Assembly: GCF_023100845.1 (NCBI RefSeq)
Contig: NZ_CP095864.1
Span: 1,364,001-1,428,000, forward strand
Direction of reading: 5' to 3'
Length of the DNA stretch: 64,000 nucleotides
Source: Gordonia sp. PP30
GTDB taxonomy: Bacteria; Actinomycetota; Actinomycetes; Mycobacteriales; Mycobacteriaceae
The notes under the pieces were generated by a model that saw only the letters and a list, made by a program, of their open reading frames with translations, was not told the origin of the DNA and searched no databases. Shown piece after piece: positions 1-9,207 of the stretch. The translations under genes and the position numbers were made by a program. The first letter of the stretch is position 1; every line of letters begins with the position of its first letter.

Positions 1-310
1 GCGGATCCCGCTCGAACTGTGCCCGAGCAGCAACGTGCAGACCGGCGCGGTGGCGTCGATCGCCGAGCATCCCTTCAACGTGCTGGCCCGACTGCGCTTC
101 CGGGTCACGGTGAACACCGACAACCGGCTGATGAGCAACACCACCATGAGCCGCGAGTTCACCGTGCTGCACGACGCCTTCGGCTACGGCTGGGCCGACT
201 TCGAGCGGTTCACCGTCAACGCGATGAAGTCGGCGTTCCTGCACTTCGACCAGCGGCTCGCGCTGATCGACGACGTGATCAAGCCCGGGTACGCGGTGCT
301 CCTCGGCTAA
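1..310 (+). CDS. add: Adenosine deaminase, C-terminal part (5' end outside window)
   Basis: This is the last ~100 codons of a gene that enters from the left edge, read from base 2. It begins with the [12 protein letters not shown] stretch and continues through a run in which an Asn-Thr-Asp-Asn segment is followed by a Met-Ser-Arg-Glu segment; both are typical of the adenosine deaminase C-terminal half. The enzyme deaminates adenosine and deoxyadenosine to inosine forms in the cytosol. That fits upp and the purine nucleoside phosphorylase gene a few kb away, so the neighbourhood is a salvage cluster. The catalytic N-terminal metal ligands lie outside the window. The order add then an Rv3311-like gene matches M. 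tuberculosis (recalled). Confidence 0.88.
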   Translation, partial: RIPLELCPSSNVQTGAVASIAEHPFNVLARLRFRVTVNTDNRLMSNTTMSREFTVLHDAFGYGWADFERFTVNAMKSAFLHFDQRLALIDDVIKPGYAVLLG

Positions 311-336
311 GCCGGCGACACTCCGCTCGATCGGGG

Positions 337-1608
337 TCAGCCGCGGCGGACCAGGCGCTCCTCGAAGTCGCCGACCAGGGCGCGCCACGACTCGGACTCG
401 TTGTCGAACGGACCGGACGGGGCGAGCCGGTTCGGGTCCGGCTTGATGGCGTAGTCGACGAACCAGCCGAGCGGCGTGGTGGTGCGCAGCGCCTCGTCGA
501 CGGTGTCGATCCCGGCGAAGTCGGCGGCGTCGGTGAGCAGTTCGACGGCCAGATCGAGCTGGCGGCTGTCGACGCGGCGGGGACCTTCGAGCATGTCCTC
601 GTCGATGCCGGGCAGCGCGTACTCGTTCTCCGGCAGCACGTCGTAGGTCAGTTCGCCGGCGTTCGCCATCGACTGGACCTCGTCGTAGGTGGACACGCGC
701 GCGAGCTCATGGCTGTTGGATTCGGCCAGGTAGCGGGTGAGGGCGCGCTCGGAGCTGAATCCGTAGATGGTGCCCTTGCCCCCCAGGAAGACCGGCTTGT
801 CGCCCACGTAGCAGCGCAGCGTGAGGAACTCGCCCTCGTCGGTGAAGATCCGGATCGGGTCGATGCCGACCTCGGCCCAGAAGCCCTCGTCCTCGTCTTC
901 CTCGTCGAGGTCGTCCGCGTCGTCCTGCTCGTCGTCGGTGTCCTCGTCGTCGCTGAGCGGATCCACCGGCTCGAACTCCGGCTCGTCCTCGTCCTCGGCG
1001 GAGGCGGCGGCATCCAGCTCGTCCTCGGCGACGACGAGGGCCTCGGCGTCGACCTCGGGGGTGGTGACGACGTCGTCGAGCGCGTCGATCACGTCGTCCC
1101 AGTGCTTGGCGATCAGGCGGCCGATACGCACCCACAGGTCCACGCCCTCGCGGCCGTGGAAGTTGTCGGTGCCGACGGTGACGGCGCCCAGGATGGGGTT
1201 GGCGGTGAAGAACTTGGTGACCGGGGTCAGCTCGCAGACCTCACCGATGATGCGGGTGATCTCCAGGGCGTTCTCGAGCTCCGCGATCACCTCGCCGCGC
1301 GGATCCTCGGCGGCCAGCTCCGGCACGCCGATCAGGTCGTAGCTGTGCTTGTCGTCCGGGATCAGTTCCTCGGCCTTGAGCTTCCGGACCGTGTCCCACT
1401 GGGGATGATCGGCCAGGTCGTTGTCGTCGTCGGTGCGGACGAACGCGGCCAGCGCGGCGACCGAATCGAACCCGTAGAGGTCCTCCTCGAGCCCGAGGAA
1501 GGCCTCCCACTCGTCGTCGCCTTCGCGCCAGCGCGGGGCCCACAGGGTGAACAGGTTGCCATCGGTGAGTCCGAGCTCGATGGGGACGATGTCTCCGGCC
1601 ATGCGCAT
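337..1608 (-). CDS. Conserved actinobacterial protein of unknown function (Rv3311-like)
   Basis: A 423-residue soluble protein with no signal peptide or membrane segment. Its most obvious feature is a very acidic Asp/Glu tract near the middle, encoded around 890-1030. Its place between add and the upp/phosphomutase/phosphorylase genes and its length match Rv3311 of M. tuberculosis. I know of no assigned biochemical role and infer none. I chose the ATG at 1608 (MRMAGD...), 4 bp after the stop of the upstream C40 peptidase gene, so the two are probably cotranscribed. An in-frame ATG at 1602 is an alternative. The open frame continues upstream to 1914, but that part is antisense to the middle of the peptidase gene and is rejected. 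Confidence 0.8.
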   Translation of the reverse strand: MRMAGDIVPIELGLTDGNLFTLWAPRWREGDDEWEAFLGLEEDLYGFDSVAALAAFVRTDDDNDLADHPQWDTVRKLKAEELIPDDKHSYDLIGVPELAAEDPRGEVIAELENALEITRIIGEVCELTPVTKFFTANPILGAVTVGTDNFHGREGVDLWVRIGRLIAKHWDDVIDALDDVVTTPEVDAEALVVAEDELDAAASAEDEDEPEFEPVDPLSDDEDTDDEQDDADDLDEEDEDEGFWAEVGIDPIRIFTDEGEFLTLRCYVGDKPVFLGGKGTIYGFSSERALTRYLAESNSHELARVSTYDEVQSMANAGELTYDVLPENEYALPGIDEDMLEGPRRVDSRQLDLAVELLTDAADFAGIDTVDEALRTTTPLGWFVDYAIKPDPNRLAPSGPFDNESESWRALVGDFEERLVRRG

Positions 1609-1612
1609 GAGA

Positions 1613-2521
1613 CTACCGGGGCCGGTAGAAGCCTTCGAACTGCTGGTCCAGATTCGCGGTGCGAATGGCACTGACCTGTACCGGATCTCCGGCCTCGACC
1701 ATCTGGCCGTTGCCGATGACCATCGCGACGTGGCCGCTCCAGACCGCGAGATCGCCCGGCCGCAAGTCCGACTGCGAGACCCGGAAACCGGCGGTGTCCT
1801 GGTCCTGCGCGAGCCGGGGGAGCTCGAGTCCGGCCTGCCGGTAGGCCCATTGCGTGAGCCCGCTGCAATCGAAGCCGGCCGGCGTGGTGCCGCCCCACAC
1901 GTACGGGACGCCACGCTGGCTCAGTGCGGCACGGACCGCCGTCGCCGCCCGCTGATTGGGCGCGTACGCCACCGACCCGTCCGGGAGCCGGATCGGCACC
2001 GCGCCCGGGGTGGTCGACGTGATCGTCGCCGGGGCCTGGTGCCGGGCGAGCCCGGCGGTGTCGCCGGCCAGCTCGGACTGGGTGCGATGGACGACGGCGA
2101 GCCCGCGAGCGAGGTAGCTCGCGGCGAGCGGCACCAGGGTGAGCAGAGCGGCCGGAGTGAGCGACGGAACCGCGGCGCCGGCGGCCGCGACGAACCCGTC
2201 GGCGAGCGCGTTGAGTTCGGTGTTGGCCGCCTTCACCCGCCGTGCCGCGGAGCCGACGAGGGCGGCGATGTCCGCGCCGTCGTCGCCGACGGCCGCATCG
2301 GCCTTACCGGTGGCGGTGCTCAAGGTGCCCGCGGCAGTCCCGCCCGTGCCGGTCCAGCCGGCCGCGGTGTCGGCGGCCGCGCGGCCGGCCAGAGCGGCGG
2401 CCCAGCCGAGGGCGGGACCCGAGGCGGTCAGGGCGCCGACCGGACCGCCGGCAGGGAGATCACCGGTGCCGAGCGTCGCGATCAGCGTCCGCAGTGGCGC
2501 GATGAGGAACTCGAAACTCAT
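1613..2521 (-). CDS. NlpC/P60 (C40) cell-wall peptidase with Ala-rich N-terminal domain
   Basis: A 302-residue protein. The last ~110 residues form an NlpC/P60 domain: a YVWGG segment, the nucleophile in DCSGL (Cys219), and a histidine in SGHVAMV (His264). Such domains cleave D-Glu to diaminopimelate bonds in peptidoglycan stem peptides. The first ~190 residues are Ala/Gly-rich and helical, like the spacer or WXG100-like regions of type VII-associated proteins. There is no classical signal peptide, so export may depend on the small protein encoded immediately upstream; this is inferred. The ATG at 2521 overlaps the upstream stop by 4 bp (ATGA), indicating translational coupling. In M. tuberculosis sapM lies near this position, so the cassette differs from the otherwise conserved order. 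Confidence 0.82.
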   Translation of the reverse strand: MSFEFLIAPLRTLIATLGTGDLPAGGPVGALTASGPALGWAAALAGRAAADTAAGWTGTGGTAAGTLSTATGKADAAVGDDGADIAALVGSAARRVKAANTELNALADGFVAAAGAAVPSLTPAALLTLVPLAASYLARGLAVVHRTQSELAGDTAGLARHQAPATITSTTPGAVPIRLPDGSVAYAPNQRAATAVRAALSQRGVPYVWGGTTPAGFDCSGLTQWAYRQAGLELPRLAQDQDTAGFRVSQSDLRPGDLAVWSGHVAMVIGNGQMVEAGDPVQVSAIRTANLDQQFEGFYRPR

Positions 2522-2817
2522 GCTCGCATCTCCCGTCCACCGGCGGTGTCGGCGGCGGCGTAGGCCGCCGCCCCGGTCAGCGTGTTCGCGGCCTGGCCGG
2601 CATGCGCCCGGGCGAGGTCGTCGAGCCGCCCGGTGCGGGCGTGCAGGGCGGCCGACAGCGCGGCCAGGAAGGGCGCGCCGATCAGGCCGAAGGTCGGCGC
2701 GAGCGTGGCGGCGTCGAACCGTTCGGCGACGGCGCGATCGGCGATCAGGCCGGCGGCGCTGGAGTGCCGGCCGGCGACGGTGGACAGGACGGGCGGTGAG
2801 ACTGAGAGATTCTTCAT
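2518..2817 (-). CDS. Small helical protein, possible type VII secretion-associated (EspC/WXG100-like)
   Basis: A 99-residue Ala-rich protein starting at the ATG at 2817 (MKNLSV...). It is helical, without a signal peptide or Cys. It contains a Thr-rich second half ([14 protein letters not shown]...) resembling the DUF2580/EspC-like partners found beside actinobacterial NlpC/P60 proteins. It overlaps the C40 peptidase gene by 4 bp, so the two products probably act as a pair, perhaps with this one helping export the hydrolase. The family assignment is tentative: there is no obvious WxG motif. The promoter probably lies in 2818-2889, shared with the divergent upp. Confidence 0.55.
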   Translation of the reverse strand: MKNLSVSPPVLSTVAGRHSSAAGLIADRAVAERFDAATLAPTFGLIGAPFLAALSAALHARTGRLDDLARAHAGQAANTLTGAAAYAAADTAGGREMRA

Positions 2818-2889
2818 GGTGTTTTGACGCGCCAGCGTCCCGTTCGGTTCCACTTTCTCCCGCGGCGCGTCGCGTTACGCTTGCTCGCC

Positions 2890-3549
2890 ATGGACGACGG
2901 AACCCTGGAACTGACCGTGGTGGACCACCCGTTGGTCCGGACACGACTCACCGCGCTGCGCGATGAGCGCACCCCGAATGCGCAGTTCCGGACACTTCTG
3001 ACGCAGCTGTCGTCGCACCTGATCTACGCGGCGACGGCCGAGCACGACACCGCGCCGGTCATGGTGAACACGCCGATCGGGCCGTTCGAGGGCGCTGAAC
3101 TCGCCCGGCCGCCGCTGCTGGTGCCCGTCCTGCGCGCCGGTCTGGGCATGCTGGACGCGGCGATGAACCTGCTCCCGGAGGCGCAGGTCGGGTTCGTCGG
3201 CGTCGCCCGCGACGAGCAGACCGCCCGGCCGCACGAATACCTGGTGTCCCTCCCGGAGAACCTGTCCGGACGTCCCGTCCTGGTGCTCGACCCGATGCTG
3301 GCGACCGCCGGATCGATGCGGCACACCCTGGAGGTCCTGGACCGGCGCGGCGCCGACGACGTGACCGCGATCTGCGTGATCGGCGCGCGGGAGGGCGTGG
3401 CGGCGCTGCGGGAAGCCGCCGCCACCCGCTCGCCTCGCCGGTTGCGGCTGGTGATCGGCGCGATCGACGACGGCCTCAACGAGCAGTCGTACATCGTGCC
3501 GGGCCTCGGCGATGCCGGCGACCGGCTGTTCGGCCCGCGGAACTTCTGA
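2890..3549 (+). CDS. upp: Uracil phosphoribosyltransferase
   Basis: A 219-residue cytosolic enzyme converting uracil and PRPP to UMP in pyrimidine salvage. Diagnostic features are the PRPP-binding segment [12 protein letters not shown] near residue 140 and the C-terminal uracil-binding stretch [20 protein letters not shown]. Its length is a little over the usual ~208 residues. I chose the ATG at 2890 (MDDGTLEL), the first Met aligned with the family start. It is divergent from the small-protein/C40 operon and convergent with the membrane-anchored gene that ends at 3555. Confidence 0.95.
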   Translation: MDDGTLELTVVDHPLVRTRLTALRDERTPNAQFRTLLTQLSSHLIYAATAEHDTAPVMVNTPIGPFEGAELARPPLLVPVLRAGLGMLDAAMNLLPEAQVGFVGVARDEQTARPHEYLVSLPENLSGRPVLVLDPMLATAGSMRHTLEVLDRRGADDVTAICVIGAREGVAALREAAATRSPRRLRLVIGAIDDGLNEQSYIVPGLGDAGDRLFGPRNF

Positions 3550-3554
3550 CGGGC

Positions 3555-4298
3555 TCAGTTCACCCAGGAGTCCAGCATCGGCTCGTTCGCCACGGTGCTG
3601 CCGCCGTCGGTGATGACCAGCGCGGACGGCGACACGAGGTACTGGGTGGCCCCGTTGGTCGCGGTGAACGACGACCCCGAGCGCGTCGGATACCCGACCT
3701 CGATGGTGTTCCCGTCGGCGTAGCCCTTGTAGTAGTAGCGCCCGGTCTGGTCGCCGACCTGGCAGATCACGACGAGGGAGCGGTTGGTGCGGCCGATGAA
3801 GACCGCCGGGTCCTCGCCGACGTTGCAGCGCGGGCCGGAGTAGAAGCCGTGGATGTCCGCGCCGGTCACCGAGACCGGGGAGCCGGTGACCACCGTCGGG
3901 GGCGTGGTGGTCACGGTGGTCGTCGCGGGCGGCACGGTGGTCTCCGCGGCGGTGCCGCCCGGCCGGTGCTCGGTCACCGTGGTGACCGCGCCGGGCTGCG
4001 CGGCGTCGTCGTTCTTCTGATGGCCGCCGAATCCGCCGCGCAGGGCGACGACGATCAGCACGATCACCGCGACGGCCGCGACCCCCGCGGCGAGGCCGGC
4101 GAGGATCTGCGGCGTCCGGTTCGGGCGCTGCGGGGGATAGCCGCCCGGGTACGCGCCGGGATACCCGGCCGGGTAGGCGTGCGGCTGGGTGTAGTCGCCG
4201 CTGTACGGCGGCGGCGCGCTCTGCGGCTGCGTGTACGCGTCGGATGTCGGCCCGATCTGGGTCGGTTCGTACGGATGCGGATGATTCGGGTCGGTCAC
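3555..4298 (-). CDS. Membrane-anchored protein with Pro/Tyr-rich N-terminus, function unknown
   Basis: A 247-residue protein. Residues 1-63 are cytoplasmic and rich in Pro, Tyr and Gly with repeated GYPG-type units. Residues ~65-86 form one transmembrane helix. A Thr/Pro-rich linker (~105-140) follows, then a ~105-residue extracytoplasmic domain with two cysteines that could pair. This layout is common among mycobacterial and gordonial envelope proteins, but I do not recognise the outer domain. The GTG start at 4298 overlaps the stop of the upstream phosphomutase gene by 4 bp (GTGA), so it is the third gene of a deoD-phosphomutase-membrane protein operon. Confidence 0.75.
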   Translation of the reverse strand: MTDPNHPHPYEPTQIGPTSDAYTQPQSAPPPYSGDYTQPHAYPAGYPGAYPGGYPPQRPNRTPQILAGLAAGVAAVAVIVLIVVALRGGFGGHQKNDDAAQPGAVTTVTEHRPGGTAAETTVPPATTTVTTTPPTVVTGSPVSVTGADIHGFYSGPRCNVGEDPAVFIGRTNRSLVVICQVGDQTGRYYYKGYADGNTIEVGYPTRSGSSFTATNGATQYLVSPSALVITDGGSTVANEPMLDSWVN

Positions 4299-5839
4299 GG
4301 CGTTCCCCTCTCTGACAGCGTCCCGTCCGGAAGCCCGGCCAGGACCGCCGACAGCAGTCCGGCGAGCGCCTCCGCGGGCCGCTGGTCCCCAGGCGGTACG
4401 GCCGCCTCCCCGTAGTACTTGAGTTTCGGTTCGGTCCCGCTCGGGCGGGCGACGATCCGCACGGTGATCCCCGACCGATCACGACCGGCCAATTCTACGG
4501 CGTCGGTGTGCGGACCGGGGCCGCCGGCGGCCAGATCAGCCACGACGACCGGCACACCCGCGAGCGCGGCAGGCGGGTCGCGGCGCAGCCCGGCCATCAG
4601 GGCCGCGAGGTCCGCCTGCCGTTCGACACGCAGACTCCGCTGCGCGGTGACCCGCCGGCCGTAGGCGGTCATCAGTTCCTCCAGCGCGGCCGCCAGATCG
4701 CTGCCGGCCCGCGTGCGGGCCGCGGCGAGTCGTGCCAGGGCCACCGCGGCGCTGATGCCGTCCTTGTCGCGGACGGCATCCGGGTCGACGCAGTGCCCGA
4801 GCGCCTCCTCATAGGCGTAGACCAGCGGTTCCCCGGCCTGCACCAGCCATTTGAAACCGGTCAGCGTGCGCACCGAGCGCGCGCCGCGCGCCTCGGCGAT
4901 CGCGCCGGCGAGAGTGCCGGACACGATCGACGACGCCACCACCGGTGCGCGGCCGTGCCGGCCGGCGGCCTGCCGCTCGTCGAGGATCGCAGCGGTGAGC
5001 AGGGCGCCGGTCTCGTCGCCGGTCAGCATCCGCCATTCGCCGTCGCGGCCGGGTACGCCGACGGCGCACCGGTCGGCGTCCGGGTCGAGGGCGATCGCCA
5101 GGTCGGCGCGGCGGTCGGCGGCCAGCGACAGCAGCAGGTCCGTGGCGCCGGGCTCCTCTGGGTTGGGAAAGGCGACGGTGGGGAAGTCGGGATCCGGTTC
5201 GGCCTGTGCGGCGACGACGTGGACATCGCCGAATCCGCTGCGCCGCAGGGCCTCGACGGCGAGCGCGCCGCCCACACCGTGCAGCGGGGTCAGCGCGATC
5301 CGCAGCGGGGTGGTCTCCGGCGCGCCGAAGCGCGCGTCGAGCCGGGCCAGGTAGTCGTCGCGGACGGCGCGGGCCCGGGCGTCGGGCTCGACGGGTACGC
5401 GTGGAATGTCCGCGGCGGGCGGGGCCGCCGCGATGCACGCCTCGATCTCGCGGTCGGCCGGCTCGATCAGCTGCGCGCCGCCGTCCAGGTACACCTTGAA
5501 GCCGTTGTCGCGCGGCGGGTTGTGCGAGGCGGTGATCATCACCCCGGCCACCGCCCCGAGCCGGCGGGTTGCGAAGGCCACGAGCGGGGTGGGGCCGGGT
5601 ACGGGCAGGGCGACGACGTCGAAGCCGGCGGCGGCGAAGGTCTGCGTCGTCGCCGCGAAGAAGTCCTCGGAACCGTGGCGCGCATCGCGTCCGACGACGA
5701 CGGCGCCGCCCGCCGCGTGGCGCCGGCGCAGCCAGTCCGCGAGGCCCGCGGTGGCCCGGGTGACGGTCTCGACGTTCATGGCGTCCGGGCCGTCGCCGAC
5801 CGGTCCGCGCAGGCCGGCGGTGCCGAAGTGGAGCGTCAC
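4295..5839 (-). CDS. pmmB: Phosphoglucomutase/phosphomannomutase family (PmmB-like)
   Basis: A 514-residue alpha-D-phosphohexomutase. It has the phosphoserine loop [11 protein letters not shown] (Ser105), the metal loop DPDADR about half-way along, and the C-terminal phosphate-binding loop RPSGTEPK. Members interconvert hexose or pentose 1- and 5/6-phosphates. Coupled to a purine nucleoside phosphorylase, ribose-1-phosphate to ribose-5-phosphate is a plausible reaction, but the sequence does not settle the substrate. The start is a GTG at 5839 overlapping the phosphorylase stop by 4 bp. The gene has the same neighbours as Rv3308 in M. tuberculosis. Confidence 0.9.
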   Translation of the reverse strand: MTLHFGTAGLRGPVGDGPDAMNVETVTRATAGLADWLRRRHAAGGAVVVGRDARHGSEDFFAATTQTFAAAGFDVVALPVPGPTPLVAFATRRLGAVAGVMITASHNPPRDNGFKVYLDGGAQLIEPADREIEACIAAAPPAADIPRVPVEPDARARAVRDDYLARLDARFGAPETTPLRIALTPLHGVGGALAVEALRRSGFGDVHVVAAQAEPDPDFPTVAFPNPEEPGATDLLLSLAADRRADLAIALDPDADRCAVGVPGRDGEWRMLTGDETGALLTAAILDERQAAGRHGRAPVVASSIVSGTLAGAIAEARGARSVRTLTGFKWLVQAGEPLVYAYEEALGHCVDPDAVRDKDGISAAVALARLAAARTRAGSDLAAALEELMTAYGRRVTAQRSLRVERQADLAALMAGLRRDPPAALAGVPVVVADLAAGGPGPHTDAVELAGRDRSGITVRIVARPSGTEPKLKYYGEAAVPPGDQRPAEALAGLLSAVLAGLPDGTLSERGTP

Positions 5840-6648
5840 CGCGAGTCCATCGCGGCCACGACGTCGGCCAGCAGCTCACCCATCCGGCTCGCCGACGCCG
5901 CGCCGACCGCCAGCACCTCGGCGTGATTCAGCGGCTCGCCGGTGATGCCCGCGGCGAGGTTGGTCACCAGTGAGATGCCCATGACGTCGATGCCGGCGGC
6001 CCGTGCCGCGATCGTCTCGTGCACCGTGGACATGCCCACCAGGTCGGCGCCGACGGCGCCGAGCATCCGGATCTCCGCCGGGGTCTCGTACTGCGGGCCG
6101 GGCAGTCCCGCGTACACGCCCTCCCGCAGGTCCGGGTCGACGGAGCGGGCCAGTGCGCGCAGGGCGGGCGCGTAGGCGTCGACCATGTTCACGAACTGTG
6201 CGCCGGACAGCGGGGAGCGGCCGGTCAGGTTGAGTTGGTCGCTGATGAGGACGGGTTCGCCGACCCGCAGTCCCGGGGCGATCCCGCCGGCGGCGTTGGT
6301 CAGCACCACGGTGTGGCAGCCGGCGGCGGCCGCGGTCCGGACCGGGTGGACCACCCGGGCCAGGTGGTGACCCTCGTAGGCGTGGACCCGTCCCAGCAGG
6401 ACCAGGACCCGCTTGGTGCCGATCCGGACCGAGCGCACGGTGCCGCGGTGACCCTGCGCGGTCGGCGGCGTGAAGCCGGGCAGCCGGGACATCGGGACCT
6501 CGGCGACCGGCGGCCCGAGGGCGTCCGCGGCCGGCGCCCATCCGGAGCCGAGGACGATCGCGACATCGTGTCTGCCGCAGTCGGTTTCGGCGGAGATGGT
6601 GGCCGCCGCCGCGGCGGCCGCGGCGTCTGGATCGACGGTGGGGTCCAT
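5836..6648 (-). CDS. deoD: Purine nucleoside phosphorylase
   Basis: A 270-residue family-1 PNP that cleaves (deoxy)inosine and guanosine with phosphate to the base plus (deoxy)ribose-1-phosphate. It shows the phosphate-binding GSGW near residue 35, the [12 protein letters not shown] stretch, and the base/ribose pocket segment VGMSTVHE followed by a VTNLAAG motif. I prefer the ATG at 6648 (MDPTVD), with an AGGG-type ribosome binding site upstream. A TTG at 6669 would add seven residues. It is first in a translationally coupled three-gene operon and works with Add and Upp in salvage. Confidence 0.93.
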   Translation of the reverse strand: MDPTVDPDAAAAAAAATISAETDCGRHDVAIVLGSGWAPAADALGPPVAEVPMSRLPGFTPPTAQGHRGTVRSVRIGTKRVLVLLGRVHAYEGHHLARVVHPVRTAAAAGCHTVVLTNAAGGIAPGLRVGEPVLISDQLNLTGRSPLSGAQFVNMVDAYAPALRALARSVDPDLREGVYAGLPGPQYETPAEIRMLGAVGADLVGMSTVHETIAARAAGIDVMGISLVTNLAAGITGEPLNHAEVLAVGAASASRMGELLADVVAAMDSR

Positions 6649-6701
6649 GGTGATCACCCTAAAGGGCAAGGGGTGGATCGAGCAGCGATAGAGTCTCTGC
6701 C

Positions 6702-7397
6702 ATGCCGTATCTGAACGTGACCGACGACGCCGCCGAGGTCTTCCTGGGCACCGCGGGCGTCGAACTCGATGAGAACAATCCGGAGAATCGCTTCTCGCCG
6801 GCGTGGCTCGACGCCGTGGGCGCCACCCTCGACGAGGCCGTCGCCGCGAACAAGCCGATCATCCTCAGCGCGACCGGAAAGTTCTTCAGCAACGGTCTCG
6901 ATACCGACTACGTCGCCGCGGCACCGGGCGAGCTTCCGGCGTACCTCGATCGCGTCCATGCGCTGTACACCCGGGTGCTGACCCTTCCGGCCCCGACGAT
7001 CGCCGCCGTCAACGGCCACGCCTTCGGGGCCGGCGCCATGCTGGTCCTCTGCGCCGACCACCGGGTGATGCGGACCGAGCGGGGCTTCTGGTCGTTGCCC
7101 GAGGCCGCCCTGACCATGCCTTTCACCCGCGGTATGGCCGCCCTCGTGCGCACCCGCACTCCGGACGCCACGGCCACCGAGGCGATGCTGACCTCGCGCC
7201 GCTACGGCGCCGCCGATGCGGTCGCCGCCGGAGCCGTGGACGAGTCCGTCGGGGTGGAGTCGCTGCTGGACCGCGCCCGCGAGGTGGCCCGCGAGCGCGC
7301 CGGGCTGGTCGGCCCGAACCAGGCGACCATCAAGCGCGGCCTGCGCGGCCCGCTGCTGGAGGCCCTCGCCGTGCCGACGCCGCCGTCTCTGCTCTGA
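6702..7397 (+). CDS. Enoyl-CoA hydratase/isomerase family protein
   Basis: A 231-residue, short crotonase-fold protein. It contains the oxyanion-hole segments [11 protein letters not shown] (near residue 58) and [14 protein letters not shown] (near 105), and a following [11 protein letters not shown] segment. At the second hydratase glutamate position the residue lies in LPEAAL; the first is not obvious. That pattern fits delta3-delta2 enoyl-CoA isomerases better than hydratases, so the reaction is uncertain. The stop and the next gene's ATG overlap (TGATG), coupling it to the M20 amidohydrolase. It is divergent from the phosphorylase gene. Confidence 0.82.
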   Translation: MPYLNVTDDAAEVFLGTAGVELDENNPENRFSPAWLDAVGATLDEAVAANKPIILSATGKFFSNGLDTDYVAAAPGELPAYLDRVHALYTRVLTLPAPTIAAVNGHAFGAGAMLVLCADHRVMRTERGFWSLPEAALTMPFTRGMAALVRTRTPDATATEAMLTSRRYGAADAVAAGAVDESVGVESLLDRAREVARERAGLVGPNQATIKRGLRGPLLEALAVPTPPSLL

Positions 7398-8578
7398 TGA
7401 CCGCCGGAGGAGTCGACGCCGGAATCAGTGCCTGGCTCGAGGCGAACCTCGGCCGGGTGATCGCCTGGCGCCGCGAGATCCACGCGAACCCGGAGCTCTC
7501 GATGGCCGAGTTCGCCACGACGGCGAAGGTCGTCGACGTGCTCACCGGCGCGGGGCTCTCGCCCGTCGTGCTGCCCAAGGGCACCGGCGTGGTGTGCGAC
7601 TTCGGACCGGCCGACCGGCCGCGCATCGGCCTGCGCGCCGACCTCGACGGGCTGCCGATCCCGGAGCAGACCGGTCTGCCGTTCACCTCGCGCGTCGACG
7701 GCGTCTCGCACTCGTGCGGGCACGACGCGCACAGCGCGATCCTGATGGGCGTCGGCTGCCTGCTGGCCGGCCGCACCGACCTGCCGTTCGGGGTGCGCCT
7801 GATCTTCCAGGCCGCCGAGGAGGTGATGCCGGGCGGTGCGCTCGACGCGATCGACGCCGGCGTCACCGACGGCCTGGCGCGCATCTTCGCGCTGCACTGC
7901 GATCCGCACCTGCAGGTCGGTACCGTCGGGCTGCGGTCCGGGCCGCTCACCTCGGCCGCCGACCGGCTCGAGGTGCACCTGCGCGGTCCGGGCGGCCACA
8001 CCTCGCGTCCGCACCTGACCAGCGACCTCATCTACGCGATGGGCACGCTCATCACCGGTCTGCCCGGCGTCCTGGCCCGCCGCATCGATCCGCGTTCGGG
8101 CACCGTGATGAGCTGGGGCGCGGTGCATTCCGGTGACGCCCCCAACGCGATCCCGCAGGAGGGGCGGCTGCGCGGCACCGTCCGCACCGGCGACCACGCG
8201 ATCTGGGACGACATGGAGCCGCTGGTGCGCAGCGTCGTCGGCGAACTGGTCGCACCGCTCGGCGTCAGCTACGACCTGACCTACGTGCGGGGCGTCCCGC
8301 CGGTGGTGAACGACGAGGGCAGCGTCGGCATGCTGCGACGATCGGTGGCCGCGATGGACCCCGCGGCCGAGGTCGACACCCCGCAGTCCCCGGGCGGCGA
8401 GGACTTCGCCTGGTACCTGGAGCACGTCCCCGGCGCGATGGCGCGGCTGGGCGTCTGGTCGGGGACCGGCCCGCAGTGCGACCTGCATCAGCCGAACTTC
8501 GACATCGACGAGCGCGCCCTCGCCGTCGGCATCGCCACGCTCGCGGGCACGGTCCTGCACGGCGGCCCGCTGCCCTGA
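7397..8578 (+). CDS. M20 family metallo-amidohydrolase (AmiA/AmiB-like)
   Basis: A 393-residue M20D-type peptidase/amidohydrolase. The metal ligands are visible in the SCGHDAHSA segment, the AAEE pair, and a later HCDPH histidine, with the dimerisation-domain segment GPGGHTSRPH. The family hydrolyses N-acyl amino acids, hippurate-like amides or indole-3-acetyl amino acids; the substrate cannot be read here. Its start overlaps the crotonase stop by one base. Position and family match the paired amiA1/amiB1 genes (Rv3305c/Rv3306c) of M. tuberculosis, though only one copy sits here and the second M20 gene of this window is ~6 kb away with a different partner. Confidence 0.88.
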   Translation: MTAGGVDAGISAWLEANLGRVIAWRREIHANPELSMAEFATTAKVVDVLTGAGLSPVVLPKGTGVVCDFGPADRPRIGLRADLDGLPIPEQTGLPFTSRVDGVSHSCGHDAHSAILMGVGCLLAGRTDLPFGVRLIFQAAEEVMPGGALDAIDAGVTDGLARIFALHCDPHLQVGTVGLRSGPLTSAADRLEVHLRGPGGHTSRPHLTSDLIYAMGTLITGLPGVLARRIDPRSGTVMSWGAVHSGDAPNAIPQEGRLRGTVRTGDHAIWDDMEPLVRSVVGELVAPLGVSYDLTYVRGVPPVVNDEGSVGMLRRSVAAMDPAAEVDTPQSPGGEDFAWYLEHVPGAMARLGVWSGTGPQCDLHQPNFDIDERALAVGIATLAGTVLHGGPLP

Positions 8579-8584
8579 GCATTC

Positions 8585-8605
8585 CCGCCGCGCATCCCGC
8601 GGCGG
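8585..8605. terminator. Hairpin between convergent genes
   Basis: A perfect 8-bp GC stem (8585-8592 with 8598-8605) and 5-nt loop lie between the convergent M20 gene (ends 8578) and the Rv3304-like gene (ends 8610). No strong T run follows on either strand, so this is a likely but not certain bidirectional terminator. Confidence 0.55.
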
Positions 8606-8609
8606 TGGG

Positions 8610-9101
8610 TCAGGACTGGTTGTCGAGCGGGTCGTCGGGACCGGGCCCCACGTTGCGCGCCTCGTGCAGGCGCAGCCGCTCCACGTAGTCGCCCGGGGCT
8701 CCGGCGATCTCGGCGGCGTCGGCCATCACGCCGAGATAGCGGGCCGACGGCAGCCCACCCTCGTAGCCGTCGATCACGTACAGCCAGGCGAGCACCGGGC
8801 CGTTCGGGGTGTCGACGCGGGCCCGGATCTTCCGGTGCACACCGAGTTCGGTGCCCTCCCAGCGGTCGAGGTTGGCCTCGTCCTCGGGCGGGACGTCGTA
8901 GAGCACCACGAAGACCCGCGCGTCGGGGTCGTCCCGGTCCTCGGTGACGGTGGCCAGCGAGCCCTCCCAGCCGATGTCGTCGCCGGCGAACGTCAGTCGC
9001 CAGCCGTGCAGCCAGCCGGTGGACGACATCGGCGAGTGCGGAGCCCGCTGCAACATCTGTGCGGGGTCCATGTTCGACGCATACGCGGCATAGATGGGCA
9101 C
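8610..9101 (-). CDS. Gamma-glutamylcyclotransferase-like protein (Rv3304-like)
   Basis: A 163-residue cytosolic protein opening MPIYAAYASNMDP, the YGSN-like substrate loop of the AIG2/gamma-glutamylcyclotransferase fold. An acidic residue near position 80 in the RWEGTELG region could be the catalytic Glu. The family releases 5-oxoproline from gamma-glutamyl peptides, but many actinobacterial members are uncharacterised. It is divergent from lpdA across ~106 bp, as recalled for Rv3304/Rv3303c. Confidence 0.75.
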   Translation of the reverse strand: MPIYAAYASNMDPAQMLQRAPHSPMSSTGWLHGWRLTFAGDDIGWEGSLATVTEDRDDPDARVFVVLYDVPPEDEANLDRWEGTELGVHRKIRARVDTPNGPVLAWLYVIDGYEGGLPSARYLGVMADAAEIAGAPGDYVERLRLHEARNVGPGPDDPLDNQS

Positions 9102-9207
9102 GCGAAAAGCCTAGGTGATCCCCGCGGCGGACGGAACTGCGCGTCCATCCGCGCCACCGGATAAGTTGGACGCGGACATATTGGTGTGGAAGTCGAGGAG
9201 TGGTGTC

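Noticed and set aside
1609..1914. N-terminal extension of the Rv3311-like gene by ~100 residues
   Set aside because: The extension is in another frame of the C40 peptidase coding sequence; the ATG at 1608 right after the peptidase stop is the natural start.
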